Source of the DNA: Glebionis coronaria
Taxonomy: Eukaryota > Streptophyta > Magnoliopsida > Asterales > Asteraceae
Direction of reading: 5' to 3'
DNA length: 64,000 nucleotides
NCBI GenBank assembly: GCA_025667525.1
Contig: JANFOE010000577.1
Span: forward strand, 124,001-188,000
The translations under genes were made by a program, and so were the position numbers. Position 1 is the first letter of the stretch. The number at the start of each line of letters is the position of its first letter. Under the pieces are notes generated by a model. It searched no databases. It had not been told where the DNA came from and saw nothing but the letters and a program-made list of their open reading frames with translations. This document shows positions 60,361-64,000 of this stretch, piece after piece.

Positions 60361-60755
60361 TCGTATATTAAACAAACTAGCTAGATTCGTAACGCGTCTC
60401 ATGGGGGGCTAGGTTTATAATATTGATTATTGTACACGGCAGTTTGTGTGGAGTAATCGTATTCGTCGTTTTCGTCAACAAAGAAACTTTAAACCTTTTT
60501 TCGTCTTCATTGTTGGTACAACCACGTAAAGTAGTCTGTAAATACTGACCTATGTGAAAACAACCCAGCTTACGACAATGCCTGCCTTAGCTTTTATTAA
60601 TTCATAGCAAAACACATATATACGCACAGACAGAAAGTGTTTTCATTAAAAATAACAAGTGCATAAATAAATTGAAATAAAAAAAAATTGGCAATGTAAA
60701 AAAAGTGTAGTAAGTGCGTAAAAAAGTGTAATAAGTGTAGACATGGTTGGATATT

Positions 60756-61437
60756 AGGGGTGCGTAAGAAACCAAAAACCCGAACCTAAATCGAAAAAAA
60801 CAGAAGAACCGAACCTAAAAAACCGAAACTGATTGAAAAACCGATAGTTCGGTTTTTGCATTTTGAAAAAAACGAAGCTTTTGGTTCGGTTTGCTTTCAG
60901 CATTAAAGAAAACCGATATAAACCGAACCGACCTTTATAAACATGAGAATATATATATACGTTTACGTCGAAGCTAATGGACGATGAATATTCTACGCTA
61001 GATTAATTCTATCATGTTTAATAACTAATCATTGTTTCATATGCTTATTGAACATGACTAAATAATAAGTTTTCTTATCGATTGTTTTTTAATTAGGTTT
61101 TTATCGTTTCTATTGTGTTGATTTATACACCATAAATAATTTATTTAGGATTTTATATGCCATTTTTTCCTTATTGTTAATGTTGTGTTTCTTGTTGTTA
61201 TTGTTTATTTAAATCGGTTTATGGTATATTCAAAATCGACTTGTAAAAGCGAAGCTCGATAAATCATATAGAAACCGCAAAAATCAAAAAACCAAACCGA
61301 AAGTAAATCAAAAACCAAAAAACCAAACCGACACAAAACCGAAACCGAATGGTTCCTAAATATCAAAAACCGAAATTTGTTGGTTCGATTTTTGTTTTAC
61401 ACAAAAACCGAACCAAACCGAACCATGCTCACTCCAA
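60756..61437. mobile_element. MULE-like MITE, 682 bp
   Basis: Flanked by the 9 bp duplication TTGGATATT (60747-60755 and 61438-61446). Ends are AGGGGTGCG and GCTCACTCCAA, giving imperfect GGGGTG(C/A)G inverted ends. The subterminal parts are dense in AACCGAACC / GGTTCGGTT words in both orientations (60790-60930, 61290-61430). There is no coding sequence. The interrupted sequence resumes as GTTTAAAATTTGAAAC, matching the uninterrupted copy at 28560. Confidence 0.85.
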
Positions 61438-61446
61438 TTGGATATT

Positions 61447-61800
61447 GTTTAAAATTTGAAACTATTTTGGTAATAGATAAAGTTGATTACGTTTTTTTTT
61501 TTTGAAAAGAATATGTTTTTTTGACGATTAACTGTGAAAATTTAAAATTATTCTGGCAAGTTTGTCATTATTGAAATATAATAAAGTGAAAATTTTACTT
61601 TATGCCCATCAATTAAGGAAACTTGCTTCTGTTTAATTACTATCTTTTAGTATAAAGCCACCTACCCACTACGAAAAGAAAACAAAAAAAAAAAACATTA
61701 GAAAATAGAAAATGATATACCCCACTAATTACATTATTGTTGTAACTTTATAAGTTTTTTAAGTGTTCCACATTGGGTGCATGATGGAACTAAATGTGGA
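61447..61800. repeat. Diverged duplicate of 28560-28650 plus 34690-34890
   Basis: Holds, in one continuous piece, the sequences that in the first copy lie on either side of the Stowaway MITE and Helitron. It therefore shows the order before those insertions. Confidence 0.75.
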
Positions 61801-61917
61801 TACGTATGCATGACCATCTACACTTAATTACTTAATCTTTAGGTGCTAATATTTTATTTGTTGCAAATGAAATATAATGTGCAAATGGTTAATACGTATG
61901 TGTAATTGAAATGGTCA

Positions 61918-62052
61918 TCAAAATCTGGAGGATATGGTGTTCCAAAACCTCTTTCGACAGTAGCAGTCACAACAGGAATTGAAGGATCAACTCCAACTTG
62001 ATATATATAGACGAGATTATCAACCCATAAAATCTTAAAGATTTTTGTCTAC
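61918..62052 (-). pseudogene. Unidentified conserved-looking coding fragment
   Basis: A minus frame reads KIFKILWVDNLVYIYQVGVD and then PSIPVVTATVERGFGTPYPP followed by DFDDHF, after a TAG at its upstream side and before a run-on into NYTYVLTICT. Composition and the PYPPDFD ending look like real protein, but I do not recognise the family. It could be an exon of a host gene, a captured fragment or a remnant. Confidence 0.45.
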
Positions 62053-62129
62053 CCATTCTCAAACTATAGCTCTCACACACATTTGATCTTACAACCCTTT
62101 TAGAACCCTTTTATATCCTTGCATCAGAG

Positions 62130-62220
62130 ATGTCTTCCAAATTCATGGCAGGCACTGAGTTGATCTCAAAATTAACTCATCTCTTTCAATTCATTAGCTA
62201 TGATGAGGACAGTGATGGTC
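62130..62220 (+). other. Short plus-strand open frame before the SINE
   Basis: ATG at 62130 opens MSSKFMAGTELISKLTHLFQ and runs to the SINE insertion. A GATATATATAGAC word lies about 120 bp upstream. It overlaps no domain I know and may be chance; without the SINE it would go on only about 20 codons. Confidence 0.2.
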
Positions 62221-62336
62221 TTTTTTTTTTTTTTTTTTTTTGGTAACCGTGATTTCCGACTCATTGGCCGACTAATCCACGGGGTTTGAGCCCACCGCCA
62301 CACAGACTCAAACCAGGTAAAGCCCTCCCTTTTCAG
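62221..62336 (-). mobile_element. SINE fragment, minus strand
   Basis: The plus strand begins with T21 (the poly-A tail on the minus strand). The body on the minus strand contains GGTGGGCTCAAACCCCGTGG, resembling a tRNA-derived pol III B-box region, then GATTAGTCGG. The target duplication GAGGACAGT(G/A)ATGGTC is at 62205-62220 and 62337-62352, 16 bp with one mismatch. The A box side is missing, so it is 5' truncated. Confidence 0.82.
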
Positions 62337-62352
62337 GAGGACAGTAATGGTC

Positions 62353-62734
62353 GATTTCACCATTTTGCATATTCAACAACCGTGTCATGTGTTTCCATGT
62401 TCAATGTGCTTTCGGTAAAACATGTGTAGAGAAAATTATATGGTGGTTAGAATATAGATGTAATAATTCAAAACGTATAAAGAAAGCACATTCCAAAAAC
62501 TATGCTAATATTTCTTCAAGATGATTAATGTGATTCTACTTGGTGAAATTACATTTTGAGAAATATTCGACCCGTTTCCCTATAAGCTGAACTGTTTTAC
62601 ATTTGACCCGTTACAGATTATAGACGCTAACTGCATTGACCCATCTAGGGATGCTTGTGATGATAGATGAATTAGTATAACATTTTTCATAATTTGATGA
62701 AAGTATAAATTAGTGACAGATGGAGATAATCTAC
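62353..62734. other. Intron-like DNA downstream of exon 4
   Basis: Minus-strand GGGTCAAATG-type phrases (62570-62610) and AT-rich sequence, with no convincing next exon. This is where the remainder of the gene would be expected. Confidence 0.4.
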
Positions 62735-63560
62735 CGATGCAAACGTTCAAGATAGTTGATTTTGTCTCCACCAGGTCCTGAAGCACCTTCCTCAAGGCTC
62801 AAAATAACGAGGGAAGTCACCAAATGGACAAGTACAGCTGGATTTGGATCCCCAAGAATAGCATTTAGTTCTCGGTGTATCCATGGTTCTATTCTTTGTA
62901 GTAACCGTTCCTTGTAACTGTTTCTTCCCACTGAACCCAAAAAGTATAAAGGAAAATGTAACATAATCTCTTGCGCAAATGCAAGTCGTTAACTTCAAGA
63001 CATATATCCGAATCTAGAGAAGCCTACATGTATCGTCTACTTCTGGAAAACCCATGATCGTTAAATATATTACTACCATTTACAATTGTTCATAACTTCA
63101 TATAGTCATATTAGACTTATTATTAAGAAAGTGAAAATGATTAAGGTGTATACCAGCTCAAACGGCTTTCTTCTAGGACAAGGTACGGCTCACAGCCTCG
63201 CAGGTTCTGCTCATATATGCTGCAATTAGATATTCAGCAGAACACGTCCAGAACAATAAAATACATCATAGCTAATCATACACATGTCTAATTAGCTTAA
63301 CCAATCACTGATGTGCAAGTGTACATATTTGTATACCTTGCACGCCACTGCATAATACTGGTCTGCCCAAATAATCTCTGCCTCGATCCGTAAAGAAAGT
63401 GAAGACAACAATTATATTTTCTACATCGAATCACCTTACAGAGACAAGCAGACGCAAAGACATCCTATTGTTTACTAGCGATAGTGATACTCGTATTAAA
63501 GATAGGTATTGACAATAATTACCTCGAAAGCACAAGTTCTGTTCGCCGGCAGTTACATAT
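62735..63560 (-). CDS. TOPORS-like RING E3 ligase, four internal exons of a split gene (partial)
   Basis: Exons proposed on the minus strand, all with GT donors and AG acceptors and matching phase: about 63560-63523 (CRRTELVLS), 63381-63337 (QRLFGQTSIMQWRA), 63219-63154 (IYEQNLRGCEPYLVLEESRL) and 62917-62735 (YKERLLQRIEPWIHRELNAI, then LGDPNPAVLVHLVTSLVILS). From memory of the family, the RIEPWI-REL-AILGDP-P block is the conserved C-terminal region of plant TOPORS-like RING-type ubiquitin ligases; this assignment is moderate. The RING part upstream is absent, and an LTR begins at about 63699. A donor at 62734 points to a lost or undetected further exon. The first exon start and the exon 4 acceptor (AACAG) are the weakest points. 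Confidence 0.6.
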
Positions 63561-63698
63561 TTGACATGACACACTATACACCATTTATGACATATATACT
63601 AGAAATTTACAATTAGAGTGAAGATGGCGCATCTCCACAGTTCCACTGAAGTCATATTTGATAAAAAAAACTGAACAGCTTCCAAAAACTATTCGGTC

Positions 63699-64000
63699 TG
63701 TTAAAATTATGATCTTACCTGGTTGGCAGGTTTAGTTGTTTTTTCTGTTATATGTGTGCAGGGACTCAATGTGGAAACATGTTAAAGTTGAAGGGGTTTA
63801 TGTGTCAAGATAAGGAAAGGCTGAGGACTGTTTCTGCCAAAGTGGATAAGTTGTTGGAAGCGTGCTATATAAGCTGGTCAACACACAAGACTTGATCATA
63901 ACTTGATCAATCAACTCTCTCTCTTTCTCTCGTTTTCATATAGCTGCAATATTGGTTCTGGTGATTGAGATCATCTTGATCTTGTTTTGTAATCTTGTTT
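63699..64000 (+). repeat. Start of an LTR, probably copia type, cut by window end
   Basis: TGTTAAAATTATG at 63699 is a typical LTR start. A TATA box GCTATATAAGC lies at about 63864, followed by a CT-rich stretch (CTCTCTCTCTTTCTCTC) and a GATCTTGTTTTGTAATCTTG tail, as in R-U5 of plant copia LTRs. The end and internal domains are outside the window. Confidence 0.55.

Overview
The window is a stretch of plant nuclear DNA, dominated by transposable elements. The evidence is direct. There are LTR retrotransposons with tRNA-Asp and tRNA-iMet primer binding sites, CACTA, Stowaway, MULE-like and Helitron termini, a tRNA-derived SINE, AT-rich intergenic DNA and plant-type intron borders. The element mix and intron composition suggest a eudicot, most likely Asteraceae; this is inference, not proof. 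I see no bacterial operon, CRISPR array, rRNA gene or tRNA gene.

Layout: 1-12874 is a Ty3/gypsy element of the Tat/Athila group (+ strand). It has a very long 3.9 kb 3' LTR, and its 5' LTR is cut by the window edge. It sits inside the leader of a minus-strand LTR element (12875-16914, LTR 14368-16914). That element in turn sits inside a minus-strand Ty1/copia element ('copia A', body 16915-23157, LTR 23158 to about 27190). The copia A LTR is itself split by a 2.8 kb non-autonomous CACTA element (23302-26105). This makes a four-layer nest.

27-35 kb holds decayed repeats, a Stowaway MITE (28651-28906) and a 3.5 kb minus-strand Helitron (31176-34661). The Helitron carries plant gene fragments, including the C-terminal part of a HOTHEAD-type GMC oxidoreductase. 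35090-43587 is a structurally complete but non-coding LTR element (LARD-like, 3.35 kb LTRs, GAGAA target duplication). Its 1.8 kb interior contains several hairpin-forming repeats.

43.6-48 kb is LTR debris plus the right end of a second CACTA element. That end lies in the 5' LTR of a plus-strand Ty1/copia element ('copia B', 48053-55806), which has a dead gag-pol with a YVDD-to-YVDY change. Copia B abuts a truncated second copy of the copia A LTR (55807-56622), and that copy preserves the empty site of the first CACTA insertion. 56.6-62 kb has decayed coding fragments, another Helitron terminus, a 682 bp MULE-like MITE with a 9 bp target duplication, and diverged duplicates of sequence from 28.6 kb and 34.7 kb.

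62.7-63.6 kb carries the only plausible host gene: four minus-strand exons that splice in phase and resemble plant TOPORS-like RING E3 ligases. Its upstream side is cut by the start of another LTR near 63.7 kb, and a SINE with a 16 bp target duplication lies just downstream. No gene in the window looks fully intact, and no cooperating host pathway is visible.
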